NCBI RefSeq assembly: GCF_000023825.1
Contig: NC_013061.1
Span: 744,001-808,000, forward strand
Source: Pedobacter heparinus DSM 2366
GTDB taxonomy: Bacteria; Bacteroidota; Bacteroidia; Sphingobacteriales; Sphingobacteriaceae
Reading direction: 5' to 3'
DNA: 64,000 bases
In this document: piece by piece, positions 63,513-64,000 of the stretch
Numbering within the stretch: the first letter of the stretch is position 1
Layout of the letters: each line of letters starts with the position of its first letter
Notes under the pieces: generated by a model
Told to the model about the DNA's origin: nothing
Databases searched by the model: none
What the model saw: only the letters and a program-made list of their open reading frames with translations
Program-made: the position numbers and the translations under genes

Positions 63513-64000
63513 ATGCAGATCAATACCATGGAAACAATTGAAACGCTGGGAACCATCTCATTTGCGATATCAGGTACTTTTGCGGCCATGCAAAGAAGAC
63601 TGGACCCCTTTGGGGTATTGATCATTGCTTTTGTAACCTCTATTGGCGGAGGAACGGTACGGGATCTGTTGATAGGGGATACGCCGGTAGCCTGGATGAG
63701 GGATGTGAACTATTGTCTGCTGATTTTGCTGACTTCCATCGCTACCATCTTCTTTAAAACACATATTAAGAAATTTAAGGTCACACTTTTTCTTTTCGAC
63801 TCACTGGGGCTGGGCCTGTTTACCATGCTGGGTATTCAAAAAGGGATGATGTTCGGGTTAAGCCCGGGTATTTGTGTTGCCCTGGGTACAATTACCGGAT
63901 GTTTTGGAGGTGTGATCAGGGATACGCTTTTAAATACCATTCCTTTAATCTTTCATAAAGAGGTTTATGCTACGGCCTGTATTTTAGGTGGAATCCTTTA
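63513..64000 (+). CDS. TRIC-type channel protein (UPF0126), partial
   Basis: The gene starts at ATG 63513 (MQINTMETIETLGTISFAIS) and is still open at the window edge after 162 codons. It shows two inverted repeats of three spans with the glycine motifs GGGTVRD and GGVIRD that define the trimeric intracellular cation channel/UPF0126 family. Prokaryotic members form K+-permeable trimers. It follows the VWA-like gene by 12 bp. Confidence 0.85.
   Translation, partial: MQINTMETIETLGTISFAISGTFAAMQRRLDPFGVLIIAFVTSIGGGTVRDLLIGDTPVAWMRDVNYCLLILLTSIATIFFKTHIKKFKVTLFLFDSLGLGLFTMLGIQKGMMFGLSPGICVALGTITGCFGGVIRDTLLNTIPLIFHKEVYATACILGGIL

Noticed and set aside
1..64000. CRISPR arrays, tRNA or rRNA genes, transposases and prophage genes
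   Set aside because: I saw no spaced identical repeats of CRISPR type, no cloverleaf-like sequence with conserved T-loop, and no mobile-element protein among the reading frames.

Overview
The window looks like chromosomal DNA from a Bacteroidota bacterium, most likely family Sphingobacteriaceae (Pedobacter-like). This rests on the gene families present (DUF5606, DUF4293, DUF2007 and Cys-rich CWC proteins, Porin_10-type outer membrane protein, TolC/HlyD pair, MutS-like ATPase with membrane segments), on the rarity of Shine-Dalgarno sequences, and on about twenty TAnnTTTG boxes (the Bacteroidota -7 element) placed just upstream of gene starts. Roughly 60 protein genes fill the window densely. 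I saw no rRNA, tRNA, CRISPR array, transposase or prophage gene. The last gene (TRIC-type channel) runs off the right edge.

Layout. 1-5.6 kb (minus): M42 peptidase, GNAT, MFS exporter, acyl-CoA carboxylase beta subunit, phosphate-selective-type porin. 5.8-8.5 kb (plus): small conserved protein, SulP anion transporter and beta-carbonic anhydrase, which look like a bicarbonate uptake/hydration operon. 8.6-14.2 kb: pruA (minus), then lpxK - purine nucleoside phosphorylase - porin (plus, overlapping). 14.2-23.2 kb: a GATase1-like exported protein, Nudix, small proteins, lipoprotein, peptidyl-prolyl isomerase, DUF5606, a 42-residue membrane protein, rlmH, membrane MutS-like ATPase, GH1 beta-glucosidase, DUF2007, outer-membrane barrel. 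23.4-30.9 kb: aconitase, polysaccharide deacetylase, TolC + HlyD, gpsA and a small exported protein. 31-39.1 kb: DEAD-box helicase, DUF4293, truA, ABC exporter, DUF4180, L,D-transpeptidase, two small orphans, OsmC.

39.4-48.7 kb is the most distinctive part. A 1076-residue protein joins a GH9 glycosidase, a NodB-like deacetylase and an unassigned C-terminal domain. It is followed by an AraC regulator, a DHFR-like reductase and a three-gene plus-strand operon (ROK kinase, MFS transporter, SIS-domain isomerase) enclosed by two paralogous DeoR/GlpR repressors. An identical 15-bp sequence lies upstream of the GH9 fusion and upstream of the ROK operon, where it is part of a 31-bp-spaced direct repeat. 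This suggests one DeoR-controlled sugar (perhaps amino-sugar oligosaccharide) utilisation regulon in two pieces.

48.8-64 kb is mostly housekeeping: a solute-binding-like protein with no signal peptide, sucD, a sugar-binding-region glycosyltransferase, lipoprotein MsrB, RlpA-like protein, class Ia ribonucleotide reductase nrdB-nrdA, CWC protein, aguB-aguA (agmatine to putrescine), fabG, a YafK-type L,D-transpeptidase, a large VWA-like membrane protein and the TRIC-family channel.
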